Below are positions 36,968-44,938 of a DNA stretch of 64,000 nt, one piece after another; within the stretch, counting starts at the first letter, position 1, and each line of letters begins with the position of its first letter. The notes beneath the pieces were generated by a model that saw nothing but the letters and a program-made list of their open reading frames with translations, searched no databases and was not told the DNA's origin. The translations under genes and the position numbers were made by a program. Source of the DNA: a bacterium (GTDB taxonomy: Bacteria; Actinomycetota; Acidimicrobiia; Acidimicrobiales; Bin134). The stretch is from positions 62,001 through 126,000 of the forward strand of contig JAPPMA010000106.1 of NCBI GenBank assembly GCA_028819295.1, given 5' to 3'.

Positions 36968-37870
36968 TCAGTACTTGTGGTTGTCGCCGGAATGAGGCGG
37001 CCTCTTGCATTGCCTCTTGGTCTTTTTGCCTATGTGCTGGCAGCGACCTCTGGTCCGCTTGGTACTAGTGCCTTCAGACGCAGGATTGGGCCCCGCGATT
37101 CGTTCGTCGAAGTCTGGGGTGAGCCCAGCTGGACTTCTTCTATCGGGTGGTTCGGGACGGCACTCGCCGACTTGAGCACGACGCATTTGATACAGGCGTT
37201 GTTCTAGATCGGGAGCTCGATTCGCGAGATACTGGAGCACCTCGTCTTTGCGGTCTTCGAAAATCGGGTCGATGTCGAGCTCTCCGGGTGTCTCGAGGAG
37301 TTGAACGATTCGAGCAGCGTTATTGGAAGCCGGCGTGATCCCGTAGCGCTTCATGTGGAAGCGGAGTCCGTCTTCGAGGGTGTAGGGGCCTGCCATGTCC
37401 ATCGCCATCAGGTCGATGTAGTCGCGCAACTTCGGCCGGTACATGATGACATCGAGCTTGGAGGCGAGCAGGTCCGGGAGGGACGCGACCGGGAGGCCGT
37501 CAATTTCAAAGGGTTGTTTGAGGGTCTCGACATGGCCTGGGTTGGCTCCCCTGTGTGGGGTACGGAACACCTGGACCATGACCCCCTTGACCCTTGCGTG
37601 CATCTGATCGGGGCCACTGGCGTCCACTTCAATATCGCCGGCGCTGTCTCTGAATCTCCTGGCGAGGCGGTCCCCGGAGAAACTTTTGTGGGTCATGTAG
37701 TCGAAGTCGTGGGAGATGCGGTGGCGCATGTGAATGGCGAGTGCGGTGCCGCCCATCAGGTATCCGTCGATGCGCTTCGTGGCCTTTTGCAAGATGGGCC
37801 ACACTTCGCGCATTTCTGGCGAAAGGATGTCGCTCCAGGCGTCGATTTCAGCCATGGACGCGTTGGGCAA
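36968..37870 (-). CDS. AbiEii-like nucleotidyltransferase toxin
   Basis: 300 residues. The nucleotidyltransferase motif MGGTALAIHMRHRISHDFDY (about 39-58) gives the GG-T and D-x-D residues, and LASKLDVIMYRPKLRDYIDL supplies the later conserved K and RDxxDL elements typical of AbiEii. In type IV AbiE systems this toxin blocks growth, and the upstream AbiEi antitoxin represses the operon. It has an unusual C-terminal tail with C-x9-C...H...H spacing. The start overlaps the upstream stop by 23 bases; ATG at 37855 is an alternative. Confidence 0.8.
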   Translation of the reverse strand: MPNASMAEIDAWSDILSPEMREVWPILQKATKRIDGYLMGGTALAIHMRHRISHDFDYMTHKSFSGDRLARRFRDSAGDIEVDASGPDQMHARVKGVMVQVFRTPHRGANPGHVETLKQPFEIDGLPVASLPDLLASKLDVIMYRPKLRDYIDLMAMDMAGPYTLEDGLRFHMKRYGITPASNNAARIVQLLETPGELDIDPIFEDRKDEVLQYLANRAPDLEQRLYQMRRAQVGECRPEPPDRRSPAGLTPDFDERIAGPNPASEGTSTKRTRGRCQHIGKKTKRQCKRPPHSGDNHKY

Positions 37871-38837
37871 GGGCTTTGTCGATGCGAACAGCTATTTCCC
37901 CTGTGTCGTAGCCGCGCATCGTCCGGCACCTTTGCAGCGCGTCTTCCGGCAGGCATCTCAGCGCCCATGTTTGGGCTACTGGGTCTGGGCCGTCGAGAAT
38001 GGTGGTGGCCACGAAAAAGGCGTCTTCGGGAAGCCTGAGGTCTTTGGCGCTCGACCCATTCCAGAACAAGCTCCAGAATTCGGGCGGTACTTGATCGGGA
38101 CAGGTGTGATCCAGCTGCTCAGGTTGGGGGGGCAGGTATGCCATCGCAGTGATGCACTCTTCGTTGAGGTCGAGCGACCACAGCGGCATTGTTTGAGACC
38201 CATACCCCCAAGGCACGTTGGTCTTATCACATCGGACGAAGCCCATTTCTGAAAGCGACTTCAAGCACCGTCGTGCGTGGTCGTCGGTCAGACCAGCTTC
38301 GTCGGCAACCTGGTCAAGGGCGGTGCCTCTGATTCTGTTCCGTAGTACTGCCATTACGGCACGCTGCCCCCTGCTCAGGTCGGCAACCGGATTGTCCTCG
38401 GGGTCGAATGAGGCCGGAAGCCGATTCCGCAACGCTTGCGCAGGATCGTGATGCTGGTGCAAGAGCGCCATCAAACGGCTCTCGCCCGGCGGCTTCCCCG
38501 TCACTTCCAACGCAGCAGCGATACGACGAGCAGCGGGAGCGGATATCTCCAAGTCACGAACCAGCGCAGCAGGGCGATTGTCCGCACACCGTGCTGCCGC
38601 TATCCACTTGGAGACGCCGACCTTGGAGCCGTGCATGGCCGTGTGGGTCGTAACAGTGAAATCCCCCCGGCACGCTCGGCATCGCCACTGCTTAGCGGGC
38701 TGCTCAGCTCGAATCGCCGGCTCGCCGGCCCCACACTTTGGGCATTCCACTCCATCGGGCCATCTGAGTCTCTCCAGGTATGCCTCAGTAGAGAGCCCAG
38801 AGGGCTGAGGCAAGGCGCGAGAGCTAGCTGTCGTCAC
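37848..38837 (-). CDS. Zinc-ribbon plus winged-helix protein, putative AbiEi-like antitoxin
   Basis: 329 residues. Residues 20-80 (YLERLRWPDGVECPKCGAGE, then WRCRACRGDFTVTTHTAMHG) form a zinc ribbon with C32, C35, C53 and C56, matching the N-terminus of IS1595-family transposases including the one at 6481. No DDE core follows. Instead, a winged helix is predicted near 155-205 (RGQRAVMAVLRNRIRGTALD then QVADEAGLTDDHARRCLKSL), and a C-terminal region of unknown fold. Position directly before, and overlapping, an AbiEii-type toxin gene suggests it is the antitoxin/repressor. The domain joining is seen; the role is inferred. Confidence 0.65.
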   Translation of the reverse strand: MTTASSRALPQPSGLSTEAYLERLRWPDGVECPKCGAGEPAIRAEQPAKQWRCRACRGDFTVTTHTAMHGSKVGVSKWIAAARCADNRPAALVRDLEISAPAARRIAAALEVTGKPPGESRLMALLHQHHDPAQALRNRLPASFDPEDNPVADLSRGQRAVMAVLRNRIRGTALDQVADEAGLTDDHARRCLKSLSEMGFVRCDKTNVPWGYGSQTMPLWSLDLNEECITAMAYLPPQPEQLDHTCPDQVPPEFWSLFWNGSSAKDLRLPEDAFFVATTILDGPDPVAQTWALRCLPEDALQRCRTMRGYDTGEIAVRIDKALAQRVHG

Positions 38838-38901
38838 ACCTCAATCCTATCAGAACGTGGGGATTCATCGTTCGAAAAGTCGGAGTGATGAGAAATTGGC
38901 G

Positions 38902-39117
38902 ATGGAAGTTCGGCTAGCTCCAGCCCAGCACCTCGTCGACCAACAAGGGTTCACTCTGTTTCGGTTCATCCTTGATTGCATGAAGTCTTCTCACCGGGCA
39001 TCAGCCCAAGCTCGCAATCAGAGGCGCGACGGCCGGACAGGCCGCTTTGTTCCCGAGAACAAACCAGCCACCACAGCTCCGCTCGATGAACAGAAGGCGT
39101 GTGGGCCGGGCTGGTAG
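38902..39117 (+). CDS. Possible small basic protein before the ATPase gene
   Basis: 71 codons from ATG 38902. The middle (RNQRRDGRTGRFVPENKP) is basic and resembles short tails seen in mobile-element proteins; the start is mixed helix. No good ribosome site and no known family, so it may not be real. Its end overlaps the GTG start of the conjugation-type ATPase by 19 bases. Between 38838 and 38901 lies the divergent promoter region of the AbiE-like pair. Confidence 0.3.
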   Translation: MEVRLAPAQHLVDQQGFTLFRFILDCMKSSHRASAQARNQRRDGRTGRFVPENKPATTAPLDEQKACGPGW

Positions 39118-40637
39118 TACACGCTTTGGACGAAGACGCAGCGATGCGGGCAGCGACGCTGTTCAAAGCAGCCGCTGACGCTCTCAATAGCTGGCAAGGC
39201 TTGGGCGACCCGACGCCGTACTGCCCAGCGGAGCAGGGTCCCAACACTTTCGACCTCGCTGCTGTCAAAGGGCCTGGCCGCCAGATCTTCAGCTACCGAT
39301 CGGCTCCGTGGGATCTGGCGGCTAAGGCCCTCCATCCCGTGACGATGACTATGGAACTGCGGGGCAACGACGTGGCCGAGGACCGCCCGACGGTGCGCTG
39401 CACAGTGAGCCTTTGCGGCCACGGCCCAGAAGCCGAGATGGTCGCCACGTTGCTGGCCGCCGATGTACCTGGAGAAGTGCGCTTGGAGTCGGTGCCCCGG
39501 ACGCACTCAAGCTCTCCGCCTCCCGAAATTGCGCTGCCTCTGTCCATGGCCGCGCAGCTAGTAAGTTCGCCAGCCCGCGTACCCGGCGCATGGCCACCGC
39601 ATCCCTTTGAGCGGTCGGAGAGACTGTTCGAAATGATCGAGGAGTCGATTCCGCCCCACGCCGCTTTCTTTGGCGGCTCCGGCCTCGGCAAGACGACCCT
39701 GCTCCAGCACCTGATCGCCGCCAGTTTCGCCGCCGGGAACACCGTTGTCGTGGTCTGCCCCCACGGCGACCTAGCAGCGCGCGCCGCGATCCTATGGAAC
39801 AAGGCCATGCGCGTCGCCTTGTCGGTGCTGACCCGTGACCCCCTCGGCCCGCACCCGCTCAGCGACCTATCCAGCGTCATGCTGCCGCCCTTGAATCCAC
39901 GCTGGGAGGAGGCGCTGGTCCGTATCAATGACGACCATCTCACGCAGGAACTGCTTGAGGTTCAACGCGCCATCGAGAACGACGGCCAGAAGAGCTTCGG
40001 AATGTGGGCCACCTCCAAGTTGGAGGCGTTCACCGCCGACGACCGCCTCGGGCGCATTATCGGTCAGAGCATTAGCACCGTGGACCTCGAATGCGTCGTC
40101 AACGGGGAGACCTTACTTGTAGCGGCGCCCGCTGCTGCCCTCGGCGACACGGGGTCATCGGTGGTCCTCTCGGCTCTCGTCGTGCAGCTTTGGCACCGCA
40201 TTCGCACCAGCCAGGAGGGCGCGCCGCCGATTGACTTCTACATCGACGAATGCCATCGCATACCCCACCAAGTTATCGAGGAACTCTTAGCCGAGAGCCG
40301 AAAGTACGGCGTCCGGCTACGGCTCGCGACCCAGAGCCCCATTCAACTCGATCCGAAGACCCGTGATGTTGTGCTCACAAACTCGGGAGCAATCGGGACG
40401 TTCCGAGTTGGTCCTCGAGAGGCCGCAGATCTAGGTACCGTGTTCCAGTCGATTCCGCACGGAACGCTCTCCGCGCTTGATCGCCACTGGCTCGCCCTTA
40501 CCAACGGGCAAGAGGAGATGGTCGCACCCGTCGCACCTCCCACGGTCGACGCCGGCGACCGAACGGCCCTTGTCATAGCCCACCGTCGGCAGCACCCGAG
40601 CTGCTCACCTCCCCGGCTTCCCTTTTCCCGAAACTGA
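39099..40637 (+). CDS. Conjugation-type (TraG/VirB4/HerA-like) ATPase, perhaps 5'-truncated
   Basis: 512 residues. Walker A is FFGGSGLGKTTLLQHLIAAS (about 190-210), Walker B PIDFYIDECHRIP (about 378), then the arginine/glutamine-containing LLAESRKYGVRLRLATQSP seen in coupling and secretion ATPases that pump DNA or protein. Complete relatives are often longer, and the abrupt GTG start (no ribosome site) suggests a missing N-terminus. No relaxase, integrase or other secretion gene is nearby, so it is likely a leftover of an integrative element. Confidence 0.7.
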   Translation: MWAGLVVHALDEDAAMRAATLFKAAADALNSWQGLGDPTPYCPAEQGPNTFDLAAVKGPGRQIFSYRSAPWDLAAKALHPVTMTMELRGNDVAEDRPTVRCTVSLCGHGPEAEMVATLLAADVPGEVRLESVPRTHSSSPPPEIALPLSMAAQLVSSPARVPGAWPPHPFERSERLFEMIEESIPPHAAFFGGSGLGKTTLLQHLIAASFAAGNTVVVVCPHGDLAARAAILWNKAMRVALSVLTRDPLGPHPLSDLSSVMLPPLNPRWEEALVRINDDHLTQELLEVQRAIENDGQKSFGMWATSKLEAFTADDRLGRIIGQSISTVDLECVVNGETLLVAAPAAALGDTGSSVVLSALVVQLWHRIRTSQEGAPPIDFYIDECHRIPHQVIEELLAESRKYGVRLRLATQSPIQLDPKTRDVVLTNSGAIGTFRVGPREAADLGTVFQSIPHGTLSALDRHWLALTNGQEEMVAPVAPPTVDAGDRTALVIAHRRQHPSCSPPRLPFSRN

Positions 40638-40816
40638 AACTTCAGAGCATCTAGTGGTCTGCCGCTCAGACGGTTGGGGCGGTTCAATTTCAGCGACACA
40701 CCACTAGCGGGCAGCGCGGCACCGAGAATCCCGGAAGCGATCACTTCGTTTGGCCAGCCTAACCCCCTTCGAGTGCGTTCCATACGCGATCTCGTTGTCC
40801 TCGGGATTCGACAATT

Positions 40817-41198
40817 GGACGCAGATTGCTACTTGACACTTGACCCCAGACCAGCACTAGGAGAGGAGGTGAGCATGAGCTCAATAGCGGACAAAATGAG
40901 CCTCGTCGCGGACGATAAATCCACCGATGAGACCTCGGTGGGGGCGCTCTACGCCTACAAAGGCCACGGTGCCCCCGCGCCGGGTAACGAAGAAAGGCCC
41001 AGCGACGAGATCCCGGCGGGGACCTTCCACACCGGCCACAGTACCCCCGCGCCGGATAGCGCCAGCGGGGTCTGACGGACCCCTACCCGCGGAAGGGTGG
41101 GGCGAACTCCACGCAGGCCGCCCCGCCCTTCCAAAGCCGAGCCTACGGGCCCTACGACGCGCTGCGCCTGGATAGCCCCTAGGACGCAGATTGCTACT
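40817..41198. repeat. Pair of 17-bp exact (23-bp near-exact) direct repeats around a peptide gene
   Basis: GGACGCAGATTGCTACT occurs at 40817-40833 and 41182-41198; with flanks, 21 of 23 bases match. The repeats lie before the 66-residue peptide gene and before the coiled-coil gene at 41256. They may be operators for one regulator or recombination sites. No other copy was noticed in the window. Confidence 0.85.
40875..41075 (+). CDS. 66-residue peptide with two related internal segments
   Basis: The ATG is preceded by a perfect AGGAGGT site. The peptide has a helical N-terminus (SSIADKMSLVADDKS) and two related segments, DETSVGALYAYKGHGAPAPG and DEIPAGTFHTGHSTPAPD, each with D-E, a glycine and GH-x-PAP. 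No membrane segment or cysteine. It could be a small structural or regulatory protein or a precursor peptide of a modified product; no modifying enzyme is seen nearby. Family unknown. Confidence 0.6.
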   Translation: MSSIADKMSLVADDKSTDETSVGALYAYKGHGAPAPGNEERPSDEIPAGTFHTGHSTPAPDSASGV

Positions 41199-41255
41199 AG
41201 ACGAACAACACGGCCTACGCCGGTCAACCACAACCCCCGAAAGGAAGTAGTAACA

Positions 41256-41859
41256 ATGACATCAACCATAAGCCTCGCCGGCTTCGATGTGTCTCCTCTC
41301 TGGATCGCCATCGCAGCCGCGCTAGTTGCTGCGATGACAATCGCCGCGCTCATGCGGTCGCGGCGTGCCAAGCGTTCGACCGTTCGCGAGATGCGACGAT
41401 CCGACTCCAAGCAACTTAAGAAAGAACACCCCGAAGGCGTCGTCAGGGCAACTGCGTACGCCCTCTTCGTGGATGCTCAGACAGCCTGTCGACCAAAGTT
41501 CGCACGACTCAAGGCGCTCGAGGAATCGATCGCGCACCACAAAGGTCAGATCGAGCGAATCGACAGACGGCAAAGGCTGCTTCGCCAGCAGAGCGACGAG
41601 CGACTCGCCGGACTGCGACTAAAGCACGCGGAGGCCCTGCGGGCCTGTGGCGACCAGAAGCCCCCTGAAATGAAATACCGACATGCTTCGGCATGGTCTT
41701 GGTTGCTTCTCGCGGGCGACCTCTTCGTCGTAAAGAGTCTGATCCAGGTGGCGGGCCATTCGACCAGCATAACCATGTCCACCTCGGTTGCCCTTTCTGG
41801 TCGGCGCTCTGCTCGCAGTTGTGAGGTGGAAGGCCAAGCGAGAACCCGCGTTGGGCTAG
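41256..41859 (+). pseudogene. Membrane coiled-coil protein with a frameshift
   Basis: From the ATG at 41256 (ribosome site AAGGAAG) the frame encodes a membrane helix (PLWIAIAAALVAAMTIAALM), a basic coiled-coil (about 45-125) and a second membrane region. Near 41793 the frame should shift by one base: after STSVA, the +1 frame gives FLVGALLAVVRWKAKREPAL and a stop at 41857, sharing CTAG with the stop of the opposing gene. In the unshifted frame the protein runs on into antisense of that gene. A single extra C in the CCC at 41791-41793 explains it. Family unknown. Confidence 0.55.
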
Positions 41860-42197
41860 CGAAATGCTGGAAGCCAGTACCAAGCCAGGAACGGCAGAGC
41901 AATGAATGCCAGGTATACAACTGCCGACCGGCGAAGCCAAAGCGCGTACGCAACCGACAGCCCCATTGCGGCCGCAGCCACGATTGGCTCTCCCAGCGAA
42001 CCCAGGCGGCTCGGAGCGTCTGGATCGTCCCAGTCGGTGCTGGCTGCCCACAGAGTGATCGCCGCCGCAGAGTGCAGGGCCGCGACCCCGGCCACCCATG
42101 CAAGGACCAAGCGCCCAGTCGAGGCCTCGGCCTTTCCGTCTCGCAGCGCCCAGACCATCGCCACAGCTGCGAACGCTATTGCGGCGGCAAAGGGCAT
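41856..42197 (-). CDS. Small four-helix membrane protein
   Basis: 113 residues with four hydrophobic helices (FAAAIAFAAVAMVWAL, LVLAWVAGVAALHSAAAI, PIVAAAAMGLSVAYALWL, AVVYLAFIALPFLAWYWL). Its stop shares CTAG with the restored stop of the coiled-coil gene opposite. No family recognised. No good ribosome site was found; the start is tentative. Confidence 0.55.
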   Translation of the reverse strand: MPFAAAIAFAAVAMVWALRDGKAEASTGRLVLAWVAGVAALHSAAAITLWAASTDWDDPDAPSRLGSLGEPIVAAAAMGLSVAYALWLRRSAVVYLAFIALPFLAWYWLPAFR

Positions 42198-42231
42198 CGC
42201 TACGAGCGGCCAGGCCCGAGCGGCCCGCGCG

Positions 42232-42714
42232 TCACCAATTGCATCTGTGCGACCACACGCCCCACCACCACAACGATCTGGCGCTCCGATGTCCTTCCAA
42301 ATCCCAAGTGGCCCCCGCCCCTAGGAAATAGCCGGCCATGTGGCAGACAAGCTGATCGTAAATCGAGTCCCAGCTTTTCACATGAGGGTTCATGTGCAAC
42401 TCGCCCCTGAGGCACCGGAGCATGGCTGTGTACATCTGCCGCCCGCTTGCCCGCCGTTTGCCTGAGCTCGACGGTTCGAGGTGGATGGTGTCGTAGCCGC
42501 CGATCCCGTAGAACGAGATGCCGATGCTGTCAATATACCTGCTGCTGCAACTCAGGTATCCCGTGTCGGTGCTGGGCCGACTCCCGTCGCTGGACCGTCT
42601 CCAGTCACTGGCGCCTGACCAGCCCAGACTCTTCTCGGAAGCGGGTGCGTACTCTGCCCGCGGCTCATAAACAGCGAGCATTGCCAGCCAAGAGGCGATG
42701 ATCTCCGATGTGTG
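42232..42714 (-). pseudogene. DUF2599-type domain fragment
   Basis: The frame ends with YIDSIGISFYGIGGYDTIHL... and SWDSIYDQLVCHMAGYFLGA then TWDLEGHR and a final CNW, the pattern of actinobacterial DUF2599 domains (DQ-x-CH ... W-x-LE-x-x-R ... CN). Such proteins are normally secreted with a signal peptide, which is absent here. Upstream the frame merges into the protease fragment in another frame at about 42705, so this is the 3' part of a broken gene. Confidence 0.5.
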
Positions 42715-43145
42715 CCCATGACGATTTCGTCGCATGAGAGCGCCATCATGGTCGCAGCCGACATGGCGGCGACCGGCACCACTGCCCGTATGTGCTCGAA
42801 GCGCGTCCGCAGGTAGCCCATGATCGCCTCGGCGGCGTCGGCGTCGCCGCCGGGGCTTGTGATGATCAGGTCGAGCTCCCGCTCGTCGATGTTTGAAACG
42901 GCCTCCATGAAGCCCTGCACATCGTGCAGGGCGACGGACCCGAGCTCACGCCCCACTGGGGGGCCGGTGAGCCAGCTTGTGCCGTAGTAGATAGTTGCCC
43001 GACCGGTGTGCTTGGAGAGCAGTTTCAGGTACTTCCAGCGCAGTCTGTCGGTTGGGGCCGGACCGCCTTGCTCCTGCCCGCCGGGCGACGCAGACCTCGC
43101 CGTGAGGTCCTGTAGCTCCGCTAGGAGCTCGCCCCATGTGGGCAC
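42552..43145 (-). pseudogene. SDH-family Clp-fold serine protease, 5' part
   Basis: 197 codons. From MPTWGELLAELQDL to DEIVMGTH (146 residues) it matches SDH-type ClpP-fold proteases: KYLKLLSKHTGRATIYYGTS, ITSPGGDADAAEAI for substrate binding, and Ser129 in PVAAMSAATMMA as nucleophile. Relatives continue with a G-P-I-D-P-Q segment, which is missing; after about 42705 the frame encodes unrelated low-complexity residues over the DUF2599 frame. Function lost or changed. It follows the small acidic gene at 43148 by two bases. Confidence 0.65.
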
Positions 43146-43147
43146 GG

Positions 43148-43330
43148 TCAGCCGGTGTGGCTTGCGGCCGCCATCACGAAATGGGGCCGCGACGCGGCTT
43201 TGACGATGCCCGAATGCACCGCTCTTGTCTCCGTGAGGATCGCGATAGCTCTTTCGACGCCGATCTCGAAATCCTCGATGTCGGACCAGATGGCATCATC
43301 AGGAGTGTTCTGCTCCTGTTCGTCGTCCAT
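43148..43330 (-). CDS. Small acidic protein before the protease
   Basis: 60 residues from the ATG at 43330, with GGAG seven bases upstream (an ATG at 43342 is also in frame). The N-terminal half is very acidic (DDEQEQNTPDDAIWSDIEDF), the second half helical. It ends two bases before the protease start. Family unknown; it may accompany or regulate the protease. The 269 bp upstream (43331-43599) hold no gene I can support. Confidence 0.5.
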   Translation of the reverse strand: MDDEQEQNTPDDAIWSDIEDFEIGVERAIAILTETRAVHSGIVKAASRPHFVMAAASHTG

Positions 43331-43599
43331 AGCAATCTCCATGCACTGCCAAAGTAGCGGGCTTAAAGTCTACGCAGTCGGATTTGTGATTACACGTTCT
43401 CAGTGCGAACAGGAATAACGCCGGTAGGATTCTGCCCTTGTAATTTGTGCTGTTCGCTCGGAGATGGGGCGGCAATCCTCTCCAGCGCCCATGCCACCCT
43501 TATCGCCGGCACGCTCACGCCACCCCGAGCCGCTTCCGCCGCTAACAGAACTGCGGCTCGCCGGGGCCGACCGCCCTGTCGAGCACACTTCTGGCCGGA

Positions 43600-43926
43600 T
43601 CACATGCCCAGCTGGAGGCCTCCATCCGCGGGGGAGTGGTCCTGTTGCTGTGCTGGGTCGGTGTGTTGGGAGGTGTGGTCGGGGAGCATTTTGGCCCGGT
43701 CGTACAGCCCGCCGAGCGTCTCAGCGGCCGCGCAGATGCGCAGCGCCTCGGTGTCGTCGGCCCGATAGCGGCGCGTCGACGTCGTTGTCAGTGTCACTTC
43801 TGCGGTTTTGGCGCCGATCCGCTCGGCTGTGGCTGTGGCTGTGCCGTCGGCTCTGGTGGCCTGGCGGCGCCCGTTGGGTCCAGTGGCCACCGACACGTTG
43901 GCATCTGCGCCGGGGGGTGTAGCCAT
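43600..43926 (-). CDS. Hypothetical protein of the nuclease operon
   Basis: 108 residues. Thr/Ala-rich beta-like first half (TATATAERIGAKTAEVTLTT), then a helix with RADDTEALRICAAAETLGGL and a disordered Gln/His-rich tail. No known domain. It lies 14 bp after the gene at 43941 and ends the minus-strand group 45325-43600. Confidence 0.5.
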   Translation of the reverse strand: MATPPGADANVSVATGPNGRRQATRADGTATATAERIGAKTAEVTLTTTSTRRYRADDTEALRICAAAETLGGLYDRAKMLPDHTSQHTDPAQQQDHSPADGGLQLGM

Positions 43927-43940
43927 CCGTTGGGGGTCGC

Positions 43941-44330
43941 TCAGATGAGCCCTTTGGCAGCCAGGTCGTTGTAGACGCTTAGGGCCCGCTCTCCGAGCGC
44001 TCCGGAGGCCGCGGCCATGGTGATCGCCGGGTCGTCTCTGATGTAGAGGGAGTCGCCCGAGGCTGCTTTCAGCTCCTTCCACCAAAACGGCTTGTTCTCC
44101 CCACGGGCTCCCATCGCCCGGTGCATGTCCGCTTCGGGGATGCAGCCGAGCCTCCACGCCTCGGCCACCAGGTTGCCGGCGTCCCAGTCCCAGTCGGTAT
44201 CAGGGTCGTCGAGCTCGGCCGGCGGGCCCTGGCGGCGCATGGCCTCCAGGACGTGTTCGACGACGCTTACCCCCTCCGGCAGCCAGTCCGGCCGTTGTTG
44301 GCTGCCGGCGGGCGGCGCTGTGGGGCTCAC
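43941..44330 (-). CDS. Hypothetical protein coupled to the nuclease
   Basis: 129 residues from a GTG overlapping the nuclease stop (GTGA). The body is rich in Trp/Asp (DDPDTDWDWDAGNLVAEAWR) and ends in a helical segment (GALGERALSVYNDLAAKGLI). No membrane segment or catalytic motif; family unknown. Translational coupling ties it to the thermonuclease-like gene. Confidence 0.55.
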   Translation of the reverse strand: MSPTAPPAGSQQRPDWLPEGVSVVEHVLEAMRRQGPPAELDDPDTDWDWDAGNLVAEAWRLGCIPEADMHRAMGARGENKPFWWKELKAASGDSLYIRDDPAITMAAASGALGERALSVYNDLAAKGLI

Positions 44331-44931
44331 AGTCCTGCGTCGAATCCGGCGCTGGTCCGGGCGGGCAGCTCCACAACGGGGGCGGCGGGGTGGGCGGGGT
44401 CGGCGGCGTTGGCGATGTCTGCGGCCCATTCGGTGTTCGGCTCGATGGCCAGGGGCTCGGCGTAGCCGGCCGCGGCGATCTCCATGTTCACAAACTCGAG
44501 GTCGATCGTGTGCACGTAGGCCAACAGGCGACCGTAACGGTCCCGCTGCTCGACGCCGAGCTCCAAGAACACCGTGTCGCCCTCCACAACCATCCCAGCG
44601 AGGAACGCGGTGGCCTCGGCCCCCCGCATTCGGGCTCGGCGGCACCGCCTGCGCCGGTCTCAGGGGTGTCGATGCCGATCAGGCGCACCAACTCCTCAGC
44701 GCCGCCGGTCAAGACTCGGATCGTGTCGCCGTCCACCACCCGGGCGACCACGGCATCCAACACGACCCTGGACCCTTTCTGAGCGTCCGCGGGGGGCGGG
44801 TCCACGTATGCCGGTGTGCCCCGCTCGCCGGGCTGGCCGGCGCTTGGAGCCTTGTCGCTGTCGGCGGGCTGACAAGCCGCCGCTACCAGCACAACCGCCA
44901 ACCACAGCACCGCGGCTCCGATCCTGGGCAT
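44327..44931 (-). pseudogene. Thermonuclease-like lipoprotein, frameshifted in a G run
   Basis: From ATG 44931 a lipoprotein signal (AAVLWLAVVLVAAAC) leads into a staphylococcal-nuclease domain: VVDGDTIRVLTGGAEELVRL, IGIDTPETG, and after a shift EATAFLAGMVVEGDTVFLEL with RDRYGRLLAYVHT. The break is at the six-C run 44620-44625 (G on the coding strand); one more G would restore ECGGAEATAF. It would cut DNA or RNA outside the cell with Ca2+. Whether the shift is a mutation, a switch or a sequence error cannot be judged here. Confidence 0.75.
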
Positions 44932-44938
44932 CGGCCCG

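Noticed and set aside
40881-41231. Antisense frame over the 66-residue peptide gene
   Set aside because: Arg/Gly-rich shadow without a ribosome site; the plus-strand peptide has a perfect one.
43464-43922. Plus-strand frame opposite the small genes of the nuclease group
   Set aside because: Low-complexity, no ribosome site, and the minus-strand genes are linked by stop-start overlaps.
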